Positions 49,050-60,168 of a DNA stretch of 64,000 nucleotides are shown here, in pieces. The translations under genes were made by a program, and so were the position numbers. Source of the stretch: Skeletonema tropicum (Eukaryota > Bacillariophyta > Thalassiosirophyceae > Thalassiosirales > Thalassiosiraceae). The stretch spans positions 2,131,412 through 2,195,411 of the forward strand of contig CM074142.1 of NCBI GenBank assembly GCA_037178625.1. The letters are read 5' to 3'. Positions within the stretch are counted from its first letter, which is position 1. The number at the start of each line of letters is the position of its first letter. The notes under the pieces are model-generated. The model was not told the DNA's origin. It made no database searches and saw nothing but the letters and a program-made list of their open reading frames with translations.

Positions 49050-52000
49050 GGCCAAAGATCCGCCTCGCCTCATCATGGCACAAACATGTTATAAGCGAGA
49101 GTGCCGTCCTATGCATCCACCAAAAGCAACTAAAACAATCAATGGACGACCAAGCCGCACCCGCACCCCCCGACAACATGGCCAGCAGCCCCGCCGCCGC
49201 TTCAGCAGCTTCAGTGGAGGTGGAGGCGGCCACAACAATGACAATGAACGACGAAAAAAGTGCCCCCTCACCACAACATCACCACCGTCGTTCCAAACGT
49301 GAAAAATATTCACCATCACGATTTGTCGCTCGGCCTTCGAGTAAGAAGTCGGAACACGACGACGACGACACCACAGCTGGTGATGAAATTATTGGTGGTA
49401 AAGAAATTCAAGTTGAGGCAAACGCTAACGATCCAATTGCCGCCGCTTCAGCAGCTTCACCAGAGGAGGTGACGGAATATAATAATATATCCGCTACCGT
49501 GACACAACGACAACGACGCGACTCTATTACCGCAGCCACCGTCGCCCTCGATAACAATAATGATAATCATGACGATAATCATGATGGTCATACTAACAAT
49601 AATAATAACAATGACGATGACAACACTGATGGTAATAAAAATAAACATCCCCGTCGTCGCACATCACGTGCCCACGCCGCCCCCGGAAGTTATTTAGAGC
49701 CACCTGACGTCGAAGAAGATTTCGATATTGATAGTGACGAAGACGACAACGAACCCACTAAAGCTCATGACGACGATGATGATGATGATGACACCATCAT
49801 CAACAAAGTATGCAACGATGCCAACGGTCATAATACAATACTTCAAATCTCCACTGTGAAACGATATAATAAACGAACGAAGCGTACGTTGTGCAATGTG
49901 ATTGGTTGTAAAAAGGCGGATCAGGCGGGGTGTGGTGGATATTGCCGCCGTCATTATCGTTTAATGACGATTCATGATGGTGGTGCTGAAAAAGATGGAA
50001 AAGAGGATGAGGAGGGTGAACAAGTTGAAGCAGAAGAAGACACAAAACCACGTCTCAACTCCACAATCCGCATACTCACCGGAGACTTTGCCGGTCTTAC
50101 CGGAAACATTACCAATATCAAACAGGGTGGATGGTGCTCATTGACCAATCCAAAGGTTACCAAGCCCATTCGGATGAGTAATATGGAAGTTGTGGTGCAG
50201 AATGGTCCTAAACAACCGATGCCGATTATGCCGATGCCGAGGAGTCCGGTTAGTAGGAGGAAGTATAATTCTCCTTTGGTGAAGAAATCATCATCACAGC
50301 AGCAAAAGCGCAACAAGTTGGAGAGTAGTGTTTCGAGGAGTGGAAGAAGGGGGAGGGGAAGTAGTGGTGGTAGTAGTGGTGTGGGCAGTAGTAATGGTAG
50401 ACCCGTGAGGGAGAGGAAACCACCTCAATCCTTATTAGTAGAGTCTTCTTCGCCCAAGATGATGATGATGATGTCTCCAAGACGTTCCACACGGGGGGAA
50501 CGTGGTGGTGATAGTAGTAATGCTGCATCTGCCTCTGCCTCATCCATTCGTCGTTCGAGACGGGGTCCTACTCCGTCACCAAGATTTCCTCCTAATGATG
50601 ATGAAGGAGAAGAAGAAGAAGAAGTGGAGGTTCGTCCTCCTCGTGGTAAACGTGGCAGGCCACCATCATCATCCACAACACCCCCCTCGGGTAAAAAAGA
50701 TTCACAAATCTGCAAAACACCCTCCTGCACGAAACACCGTCAAGGCCGCTGTGAAGGATATTGTACCACTTGTTTCCGAGATTACTTGTCCTCCTCTTCC
50801 AACATACCTGCTACTCGAATTTGTCGTGCGGGGGGTTGTACCAAGTACAATCAATATAATTGTGAGGGGTATTGTATGAGACATTATAGGGAGTTTGTGT
50901 TGGATGAGGAAGAGGAGGTGGTGGTGGAGAAGGAGGAGGAGGAAGAGGTGGTTAGTTCACCACCGAAGAAGAGGGGGAGACGTGCGATTAAGTCAGAGGT
51001 TGAAGAAGAAGAAGAGTATGTGGAGGAAGAGGAGGAGGAGGAGGTTGAACTTGTTGACGATGATGATGATTCACCATTTGACGATCCTCCCCGTAAGGGA
51101 GGAAGTGGGAATAGTAGGAGACTTTTTTGTAAGGTCAAACGTTGCAGCAAGTGGTCTCAGGGCACTCCTAAGAATGGAATGTGCTTCAAGCACTTCAATA
51201 TCTATGGTTATGGGGATGGGTCGAAAAAGGAGAAGAAGAAGAAAAAGGCGAAGTCTTCATCGCGTAGTAGTAGTAGTGCTGTTGCCAAGTTACCTCCACC
51301 ACCACCATCAGCAGCAGCAGCAGTGGCAAAGAAGAGTGAGGGTGAAATTGAAGTGGGAAGTCTCGTCATGGTGAAGGAACGTATGGGGGCAGGAATGAAT
51401 AAGCCCGGCGGTGTTGGAAGAGTTAAGAAGGTTTACAGTAATGATGAAGGGATGATGGTGTACGATGTGAAGTACATCCTCGGTGGGAGGGAGAAGGGTG
51501 TTGATGCCAACTCCCTTTGGTTGCATGATATCAATGCCAAGTCACCCATGAAGCCCCCTCCTTCGTTTGGGGGAGAGGAAGAAGATGCTGTCATGCTTGA
51601 TGAGGATGATGAAAGCATTGAAGATGAGGAATTGGAAGGTTATGATGAATTCAGCTTTAGTCAGTTGGAGGTACCGGACCAGTCCGTATTGGATCAACGG
51701 GCATTGCGCCGCGAAGAACAGCTCAGTGCACTTGGCAGTATTAACTTTGACGATGACTATGATGATCACAACCTTCACCTCGAGGAGAATTGGAAATGTG
51801 CCAAGTGTGGTGGTCTGAATCGTCCTTCTGCCACCTCTCACTGCACCACGTGCAATTCTCATCGTGTGGAGAAGAATGACTCTGAGGATGCTCTACTTGA
51901 ACGCATGCGGTACGAATTACTTAATGGCAATGACTTTTGGATCTGTACCAGTTGTGTGATTGGCGTACCATCCCTGCTCATGCCATGTGGGCGATGTCAC

Positions 52001-52999
52001 TCAAGTATCCCATTCGTACCACTAACAATGCCGGAATTTGAAGACTTTGTTCGTGGGCAACGCAAAATCAAACGCAAGCGTGAAGAGGCGATTAAATGGG
52101 AGTGGAATCAAAAGTTGGAGGAAGTGTCGGAGGAATGGGGGGAAAGGAAGGAGAAGGAGTCGACAATGAAGGAGAAGGAGTCGACAACTGCCAAACCGAA
52201 ACAGCAACAAGTAGAGTGGTCAAAGTTGCCCTGCAAGGTGCTTGGGTGTAAGGAAATTTGTGCACCCAACGGAGAGGGATTCTGTGAGGATCATTTCCGC
52301 ACCGTTATCATTTTGGAGGAGCCGGAAACTTATCCGATTGTCCGTCCAGAAGACAAGCAGTTGATATCTGAATACTTTTACCTCGCCTACGAGCAATTTC
52401 GCCCATGTGTTCTGCAGGATTGGGAACGCACCAGGAAGCACAAAGACAATAAGGTGCAGAGAGGTCATCCTGGAATTGCTTGTAGACACTGCTTTGGAAG
52501 GGAGGATCCTAGCTGTCGTTCAATGGGACGATATTTTCCCTTGATGGAGAGTTCTTTGTATCAGCAGACGTTTACTGCTAATGCTGTGAAGCATTTGTTG
52601 GAATGCCCGCATTGTCCAGCAAAGGTGAGACATTCTTGTGTCATGGTTTTGGTTTACCTCCAAACTTTGTTCTAACGCTTTGACAATTTTGTCATTCAGG
52701 TGCAGAAGAAATTGGTCTCGATCAAGGAAGAATTGGCCAATGTTCCTAGCGATGGAAAGAAGGTAAGATCACCGCATCATAAGTACAGATGCACCATGTC
52801 TTCACCAGTGCAACGTCTCACGCATCAATTTCATTACTTCATTACCATTAAAACTTTTCAGGTTAGCTCAAAGTTTGTTGGAGAGAAAGGAGGGCGTGGA
52901 AAGTTTTTTCGTCGCATATGGTGTCGCCTTCACCAACTACCCCTCGATGAGGATGAAGCCGCCCAGTCGGCGAAGAAGAAGAAGATGAAGAAGAGCTAG
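49025..52999 (+). CDS. Multi-zinc-finger, KOW- and RanBP2-finger chromatin-type protein (three exons)
   Basis: Exons 49025-52624, 52700-52762 and 52862-52999 give 1,266 residues. Both introns (75 and 99 nt) have GT-AG ends and phase 0. The start could also be MDDQAAPAPPDN at 49142. Visible in order: acidic, Asn-rich region; C-x3-C...C-x2-H finger (CNVIGCKKADQAGC); KOW-like IRILTGDFAGLTGNI; two more such fingers (CKTPSCTKHRQGRC, CRAGGCTKYNQYNC); acidic linker; another finger (CKVKRCSKWSQG); a Tudor/Agenet-like stretch (IEVGSLVMVKERMG); a RanBP2-type finger (WKCAKCGGLNRPS); a fifth finger (CKVLGCKEICAPN); and the C-terminal GIACRHCFGRED...GRYFP block. Nuclear role inferred from composition; target unknown. 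Confidence 0.8.
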
Positions 53000-53596
53000 A
53001 GGGGGGAGCATTGTGCCTTTCCAAATTTAACAAGGGTTTTGGAAGTCAAGTGGGAAGAAAAGGGAGTCTGTTGAAGAACGTATTATTAAGTAGAAGAGTA
53101 AACGATTCATTTACATGTCACGAACTTTAGTCCATTGCAACTGTCCTGCGAAGTCTTCCCTCTTCAGCCCGACAAGCTTGATGTTGATTTCTCATATCGT
53201 ACTTTCAGAGAAAGTCATTTCCAAAATGATTTGTATGTAGGTATCCTCCTTTTCCAGCCATCCTCTGTCGCTACTCCTCAACAGTACCTGACGATTAGCA
53301 CCTCATCTTCTTCGACTCATCTAATTAAGATCATTATGCTTCATTCATACCACAATCAATACAGTTTCCTGCAGAGCTGCTAGTAGCGAAGCAGTCGTCT
53401 TGAGTACGTACATAAATGGGGCGCCCACGTTGATGTTGGGTGGAGATGAAGCCCGACTGCCATTCTCCCACTAAACTCACCAATAGGACCTCATTTTGAA
53501 ACATAGTTCCTGAAGTCGTCAAAAATTCAGAGAGAAATTAATATTGTTATGTTTTACAATTTACATCGAGCACTGTCACTGTACAATGGACATACA
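53000..53596. other. 3' flank and spacer
   Basis: No supported gene between the zinc-finger gene and the F-box-family 3' fragment. Confidence 0.4.
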
Positions 53597-54178
53597 TCAA
53601 GCAGAAGCTCCGGCTCCAGCTGAAACTTTCGACACATTAAGCTTGTCATCCATTAGCTTTTTCTTCTCCGTTTGCCAAGTTTCGCAAGATTTTCTGCAGC
53701 ATCCAACACATCTCGTATTCCAGGGGGAAAAAGATAATCCATTCGATTTCATCGACCTGCAAACCGCGCAAGGCTCCTTGTTGGATTCGGCGCATGTGCG
53801 TGCGAGTTCAACAAAAGATTCGTCTGGGCAATCAACGCAGTGATATTCACGGCAACTCTCAAAAAGGCCCAGGCACAATCCCATCACATCTGCGGAAAGT
53901 AACACAGTCCCGGCAAAAAGTCTGATTGCAAGTGAGGCAATGTGCAGAACTATCACAACCACAAAATGCCCTCTTACATTTTCGGCACGTGTCTTCCGCA
54001 GCGCAATCAATACACATCTTATTCTCAATTACGCAACTCTCATTCGAACAATATTGTATAAAGTCGTCGTCGCATGCATGACACACGTAAGAGTCGCATC
54101 TGTTACATAGGGTAGAACACCAAAAACAGAAGCCCTCCTTACATTTGACACATTGACATAGATCGCAGTCGCTGCATA
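53597..54178 (-). pseudogene. 3' half of an F-box/Cys-rich gene split by a TIR element
   Basis: Minus strand. The cysteine array resumes directly at the element border with CSDCDLCQCVKC, then CHACDDDFIQYC and CNQTFCRDC. A run of five T at about 53866 shifts the frame; reading with one T fewer gives FESCREYHCVDC, CAVCRSMKSN and the C-terminal TEKKKLMDDKLNV. Removing the 5,988-bp element and one TA joins this half to the 5' half at 60167 in the same codon phase. Both halves therefore come from one gene. Confidence 0.85.
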
Positions 54179-54206
54179 CCAGTCTAAAACTAGTCTGTAC
54201 CTTTAA

Positions 54207-56538
54207 GAACGAGTCTGTCCCTTAAGATGTCCTGAATTTTCTATCTGTCCGTTCAGGACGCCTTCTTGTCCGATTTGAGTGAAACCAAGCCAGGGGGCTG
54301 CCAGGGGGAGTCGGCGAGGACATTGCGGAGGAGGTTGCTATGCTCGGTATTGGCCGCCGCGGCGGTATAGGGGCAGATCGAACGCTGTATTGTCGACAAT
54401 GCTGAGTTGCTGTGTTTTGAGGTGTGATTTCAGTTTCAGGGAATCTTTTTGCTCGTACATACGTCGAGATACGCCAGTTGTACGAAGTATCACTGCATTG
54501 CTTGATGATGATATCAATGCTAATCGCATCCATGAATGGCAGAATCAAAATAATTAGTGATGGCATCTAGACAACTCAGCGGCTATTCCTTTGCGGCGAA
54601 TTATTGACGATGCCGACAGTCGGAAGTTCCACGCCATCGCATCTCTCTTCCGCACGCCAAGGGAGAACGGCCGATAGGTGCTGGTGGACACAAGCGTCGC
54701 CATGAAGATGATAGCGACAGTAATGACAGCCGGCGGCAGATATCTCTAGGCGGCCAAAGAAGAATCAATATGCATCGTTGCGCCTCCACCTCCGTCCCAA
54801 AAATTGCCGGCCGATCTGAAGGAACGGCAAATCGATCATCGAATCGTACACCTAGAAAGTGATGCATCCGCTGAACAAGCTCGTGCCAATGTTTATGGGG
54901 AGAAGAAGAATATACGACGAGGCAGACGTGTAGAGTTAGTGACGCAAAATCATGGGGACTTGGAACATCTGAGCAGAGAGAGAAGAGGACGAGTCCAGTG
55001 ATGCCAATTTGAATAGCAGGAGTTTGAATTGTCTTATTAGTTGGCAGTACTTCTAGCTCGACACATTACTACTTGTAATTGTGTAGACACTGACTACCGC
55101 AATCTGTGAACTTCACTTCTTGATCAGCCAACTAACTCCCTCCTCATAGTCGACTCCAGCCCCTCCCTACTTTCTCCCCCTCCTTTCGTGTAATCTTACA
55201 TGTAATTGATTACACCAGCTTGATAAATAAACTAGCACGGCATCGTCGTTGTTGGATTGTCTCAAAACAGTAGTCATCATCCAGGATGGATCTTTTCACT
55301 AATGAGAAGCAATAGAGTCTGTAGACTGCAGACACAAGAAAGATTTCTCCAATCCGATAACTCTCCCCCCCAAGAAATCTCCAAATATTTTGTCTCCCGA
55401 GAGAGTTGTCACACTGTGGATGAAACTCTCGATGATGTTGACGAATCTTTTATTGATTGATGCAGTGGCGTTACCTGATTCTTCAATGATGACTGCTGCT
55501 GCTGCAATATTAGTTTTGATCCGCCCCTCCCGGGTGAAGCCATTATTTACGTCACATCAAATTATCTTCCAAATAACGGTTGACGAAACATCCCAACCGC
55601 ACCCATTCTTCACTATGACCATAATAACGCTTTGTAAGACGGGAGGGGAACCTTGAGACAAACACCAGCGCCCCAAAGGGATTATATTGTCATGGAGACG
55701 AAGTATCTATTTTTGACACACGGTCATTTCAGAGTGTACTGAGAGTCATTGGTGACTATACCAGGCCCAAAATTCAACTCAGAGCATGGCAAGGGAGTGG
55801 AGAGGACGGGGCGTAGTGATTTATTGGTGCGGACGCCTGCGTATTACTGTGAGGGAGGTCAAATAGTCGACGAGTGGCCATGTTGCGGCCTGTGAAATGG
55901 AAATGAAAAGATGTCCTGAATTTTTGGATTGAGATAGATCTCGATTATCGCCAACTATTGGCTTTGTTACGTTTTTTATGCGACAAAGATGACTATTAGC
56001 GATAAAGGAACAGACTGATTCGGGGTCTAAAAGCGTCCAAATCAATCAATATAACATTCTTTGAGTGCTTCGATCTCAGTCAATACTCGACCGATCATAG
56101 TGATAATCGGCCCTCGGGGCCCCCGTTCATGGAGTGCAGAGCAGCGTAATAGGGGGCCGCAGGTGCCCTTCTATTACAGGTGGGAAAATTCATTATTTTT
56201 CACCCCCATTATTCTACAGAGTTATAGGTAGGAATCAGTACATGTGTTTTTTAGTGAGAAGGTTTACTTTAGGGACACGTAGAGTCCTCGGTAGAGACTA
56301 CCGGCGTAGGATCTGTATGTGTTCCTATGTAGAAAGCAAGAAGTACCTGTTGAAAGCGAGAAATTGACTGTACTAGATGCGCTTTTTGAGCATCTATATC
56401 GGTCTGTACGAGAAAGAAATACAGGTTTTACACGGGCGTTAGTCGATTTAGTTTTTGTCTTTCTTCGTCGCGAGAAAATGTCTTTTTGTAAAACTGTGCT
56501 TGATATATCGAATCGTGCGCTTGCAGATGTTTTACTGA
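54207..56538. other. Left interior of the TIR element, no gene recognised
   Basis: Short unsupported frames only. AGATGTCCTGAATTTT occurs at 54224 and 55910, and a related string at 60128. A GGCCCTCGGGGCC box is at 56109. Two related about 60-bp strings (GTAAAACTGTGC...CACCAGATG) lie at about 56485-56550 and 56600-56642. Confidence 0.4.
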
Positions 56539-57708
56539 TCACCAGATGCAGACGCTTAATTGAGTTGTTGTATTCTTTGTGGTGAGAAAGTGTCTGTTTT
56601 GTAAAACTGTGCAGTGATCAATTTTACTAATCACCAGATGAAGATCCTGCGAAGTAATCACTTGGGATTTCATGATCCTTCTTCGCTTCTTTCCACTTCT
56701 TGTTCGGGTTATGATGTCAGTAATCCTGGTTGTCAGGTCTGTCCTGTCTTTGATGAAATCGCCCTTGATTGCTGCTGCGTATGATGTTTTTGTGATTTCC
56801 TCTAACTTTCTCTTGCTATACCTCGTCTTCGACTCTTCTGCCTTCCCCTCCAAGTATTTCACCCAATTTGCTCGCTTCTTGTACGATTCGCAGAACTGGC
56901 CATTTTGCTTTCTCTTGCAATTTTTTAATCGGTTCGTTGAAATGTTGCTTCCGGTCCAGTATATGGCACTGTCCGACGGGTATGCTTGATCTTTGGAGCC
57001 AAGTGTTTTGCCTCTGCTGGTAGCCACGTACATTGTTCCAAGAAACTTGCTAATCTCCCACAACTCATCTGCTGGATCTATTATCATGCGGTTCCAGCGG
57101 TCTCCTTTGTCGAATCCAGCTTCGAGTCCTTGACAGCGGTGGATGGTGATGGCGTAGGCAATTTGCAATGGCATGAATAATGCGGTGCAGCATCCCCTGT
57201 TGCAAATCTGCTCGTAGGGTGGGATTGGCACGTGCTGTGCGCAATAAGTTGGGGTAGGATGCATTTGTATCAGTATGAAATGAGTTAGTAGTGTTTTCGC
57301 AGAGAGTGGCAATTGTCTTGTGTCTTTCGTGTGTCAACTTTTACTCACCGTTGGGTTGTTCTTGTCCCATGGGTCCTCGCCTGGTGGTGGTTTGTATGTA
57401 GGGAAATCCACAACAATGTACTTCGGTAGGCTAACCTCACCTTTACCGTTTGGTCCAACGGAGCGATCCTTATCGTAAACGATCTCGACTACTACCCCAA
57501 TAGCTGAGACGTACAATCCTGAGTTGGGATCGATGTTGGCTGACTCCAAGCAAACATGTGCACCTACGCACACATCAAAGGTGTAGAATAGCCTCCTGCC
57601 GTAAAAGTGCAACTGGTATGCTGTGTTATTGCCCGCCATCCTGCTGCTGAATTGACACCTGAGCCTAGCTATTGGTACTTTCAGTCGTTCGTGTGTTTTG
57701 ATCAGCAT
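56539..57708 (-). CDS. PIF1/RecD-like helicase, C-terminal fragment (two exons)
   Basis: Exons 57708-57349 and 57234-56539 (351 residues). The 114-nt intron has donor GTGAGT and acceptor GCACAG and is phase 0. Exon 1 has ANIDPNSGLYVSAIGVVVEI and LPKYIVVDFPTYKPP, the 2B-type region before the last motifs. Exon 2 has FMPLQIAYAITIHRCQGLEA (motif V region) and MYVATSRGKTL (motif VI with the arginine finger). These are hallmarks of SF1B helicases. Walker A/B motifs would lie upstream and are not found. A basic tail (RSGKKRRR) follows. In mobile elements such helicases support replication of the element; here truncated or missing upstream exons. Confidence 0.75.
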
Positions 57709-57827
57709 GTCTACGTAGGCAGTTGCATTTGTTTATTAGGTAAAATTGTTCAGTGATCGATTATACTAAAATGATTCAATAAGCAAGCGATACTTAGTGC
57801 GGCAGTGCACATGCACACAAAATAAAC
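57709..57827. other. Spacer with a short palindrome
   Basis: Contains GGTAAAATTGTTCAGTGATC...TATACTAA (57739-57768), a member of the short palindrome group described in the findings. Confidence 0.5.
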
Positions 57828-58608
57828 TCACATGATAGTTGAATCAGGAGAGGCCTTCTCTCCGACAGGTACCGGTTTAGACTTTTTCGTGACAGCACCT
57901 TTCTCGGACAAATCCGGTTCATCATCATCTTGAACAGGCTGATCACGGGAGCCCGAATGAGTTTTGTCTTCAAGTACAAGTTTCCCGTTCTCATCACTGG
58001 TGTGAAGTTGAAGGTTGAAAAAAAAACTTGTAAGTAAAAAGGAAAGACAGAATTTGTAAAACGGTACAATGAACAAAAATACCAAAATCATTGAACCACA
58101 CGAAGGTTAACCTTCTCTCTTACCAAAAATGCTCACAATTTGAAGTGTACGGCGCTTGGCTTGTACCTCCTTTCTGAGCAATAGCGGCAAACATTAAGAA
58201 GTTGACCGCTGCAGACACCAGATCATCTTTGTCAGTAGAATCAGTCTTACCAACTGGGACATTCGGGTAATGTTCAGACAGTTCATTCAGGATGTACTTG
58301 ATTGACCCGACTTCAAAGACGGAAAGAGCAGAAAAGAGCAGTTGTTCCTTCTCCAACTTGGCAACGTCAAACCCATCGCCTAATGCAACAGACGCTAGCA
58401 GCAAGAAGATACGATCGTCGGTACGCACCAAACGCCAATTGATGTCTGTTACGCTCAATGCAATGACAGGAGCCGACGGTTTAGCGGCAGTCTTGACCCC
58501 TGACGAAGTAAGACGTGCATCGACATTGCTCCGATTCCGCACGGCACGGAAGCCCTTACCATTACTACCAACGGTGGATATAACTGGATTTGTGTTGCCA
58601 AACTTCAT
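57828..58608 (-). CDS. Unknown 217-residue protein of the TIR element (two exons)
   Basis: The ATG at 58608 begins MKFGNTNPVISTVGSNG. Exon 1 is 58608-58124 and exon 2 57996-57828. The 127-nt intron has donor G|GTAAGA and acceptor CACACCAG and joins in phase 2, giving NCEHFC-DENGKLVLEDK. The first about 160 residues look globular (DINWRLVRTDDRIFLLLASV, SIKYILNELSEHYPNVPVG). Exon 2 is acidic then basic and probably disordered (VQDDDEPDLSEKG, TKKSKPVPVGEK). I recognise no family. Its place beside the helicase, same strand, suggests a structural or replication-associated element protein (inference). Confidence 0.65.
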
Positions 58609-59607
58609 TATTTATTCGGACAATGTAGAAATGTGATGATGTAAATGATGCAATGCATAATTTATGAGAGCTGTTGAACGGCTCGACAACGTACAAACTG
58701 CCTACATAACCGCCGCCAACGCACCAGCGCAATAATCAGCAGAGAACAATGCAATCAATAACCAACCACGTCATGAAGTAAACGAGTTCCTTCATAAGCT
58801 ACGTCGGCAACACAAGATCTTGTGGTTCAACACATCGACAACACGTCGACAAAAAGATTCAGCTCAACACAAGACGTCGACGTGGAGTTAAGAACTGACG
58901 TATTGATCAGTACGTGGCCAAAGATCGGCAGTTATTCAAATGCAAACACGTCGGCAACCAACGTCGGCGTCTATTTAGACTTGCATCAATAGACGACTCG
59001 GCAGATAATGTAATTGAGCCAATGTCGACCTGAGTACTTGCTGCATGAACTTAAATACTTTTTTGTTCATTGGATTTTGCCAACACCTGACTTCTGGTAC
59101 TTTGTGACGTAAGACGATTGGAATCAAGTGTACTAATTCCTTAAGTAACGAAGTTTACCACGTCACTCAGAGAAAAAATTAAGAAAATAGAGGGTGACGG
59201 GGATGCACACCGGAAAGAACGAAGAAGCTCATCGACAATCTGACTTAATTAGCCTGGAAAAGTCCTTTTTAGCACAAATCAAGCGATTTTTAGATCTAAA
59301 TCATAAGATATAGCATCTAAATGACAATCAAAATGGGCATTTCAGCGGGGATGGGAGGGGGGAAAATCCCAACACTTCAAGTTGAAGTTCCGGAAGTAAT
59401 TCAGAGCAAAGCACGTAGCTACGCTACTTTGGATCTCCCCGATGGAAAAGATATGCCTTGTACGCTGGCCCACGCCCACGAAACGCCAACAAAACTTACG
59501 ACCGTTAGAACAATGACAGCTACCACGCCTTTTCTCATTCTTGAGACCTTTTGATTCAAATTTTTTGTGGCCTGTCTCCATGCAATTAGAACCGCTGATG
59601 AAGGTGG
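58609..59607. other. Interior of the TIR element, no gene recognised
   Basis: Rich in GTCGAC/CGTCGGCA-like short strings (58800-59010), possibly the upstream region of the unknown gene. 59417-59495 repeats the core of the 2702-2862 segment. Confidence 0.4.
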
Positions 59608-59806
59608 CTAAGCTCCACCGAAACTCGTAATTAATGAATCATAAAGAGTTCGGTTATATTGCTTACTACCATCATCTGGAAAAACTCCTAGCTTGTAATA
59701 AGGACTTCGTGGCTTATTGCATTCAAGACATTTCTTTTCACATTGATAAAGATTGACAACGTCATTGCAGAGCAACTTTATAGCCGTATTCTATTGTAAA
59801 GAGACT
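59608..59806 (-). other. Candidate terminal exon with zinc knuckle
   Basis: The minus strand frame after a possible acceptor (CTTTACAATAG) reads NTAIKLLCNDVVNLYQCE, then KKCLECNKPRSPYYKLGVF, and ends SLITSFGGA with a stop at 59608. A C-x4-C-x2-C cluster is visible. A partial second copy of the beginning (NSAIKLLCNDV) lies at 59853-59890, separated by a 38-bp palindrome. It could be the last exon of the missing transposase or another element gene. Confidence 0.35.
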
Positions 59807-60168
59807 AATTGGTAAAATTGTGCACAGCACAATTATACCAATTAAGGCCAACGTCATTGCAGAGCAACTTTATAGCCGAATTCCGTTGTATAAAGACTAC
59901 TGACAAGCCACACAGCAAATGGCCAACAGCAAGATGACGACACAATACTTTACAGGCCCCGAGGGCCCGCGCTGAACCTGCCACATACACCGCTGCACGC
60001 CACCACTATTGCACCATTCTGCGCGCCCCTGTTTATTGGACGTGCATAAATGAGCATTATCTCAGCTGCAGTCAGCTTCAAGGCCGGCTTAATTGGCTAG
60101 AAATTGATCGAGATCGAAGAGTGCAAAGATGTCCTGAATTTAAGGTACAGACTAGTTTTAGACTGGTA

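Larger units (their letters stand above)
54179..60166. mobile_element. 5,988-bp TIR element with TA target duplication
   Basis: The left end begins CCAGTCTAAAACTAGTCTG (54179) and the right end is its reverse complement (to 60166). The inverted match extends 25 bp. TA flanks both sides (54177-54178 and 60167-60168). The host F-box gene frame is continuous after excision, which fixes the borders to the base. Contents are a PIF1/RecD-like helicase fragment, a spliced gene of unknown function, a zinc-knuckle exon candidate (59608-59806), short palindromes and a copy of the 2.7/3.3-kb repeat. No transposase is recognised. TA duplications are made by Tc1/mariner-type and a few other transposases, but the size and helicase are unusual for them. 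Confidence 0.88.

Noticed and set aside
50250..51150. Minus-strand open frames rich in Ser, Tyr, His or Arg across the zinc-finger gene
   Set aside because: They are shadows of low-complexity acidic codons (GAA/GAG/GAT) on the plus strand and show no domain.
56319..56585. 88-residue plus-strand frame (MFLCRKQEVPVESEKL...)
   Set aside because: It overlaps the 3' end of the minus-strand helicase and a local duplicate; no family recognised.
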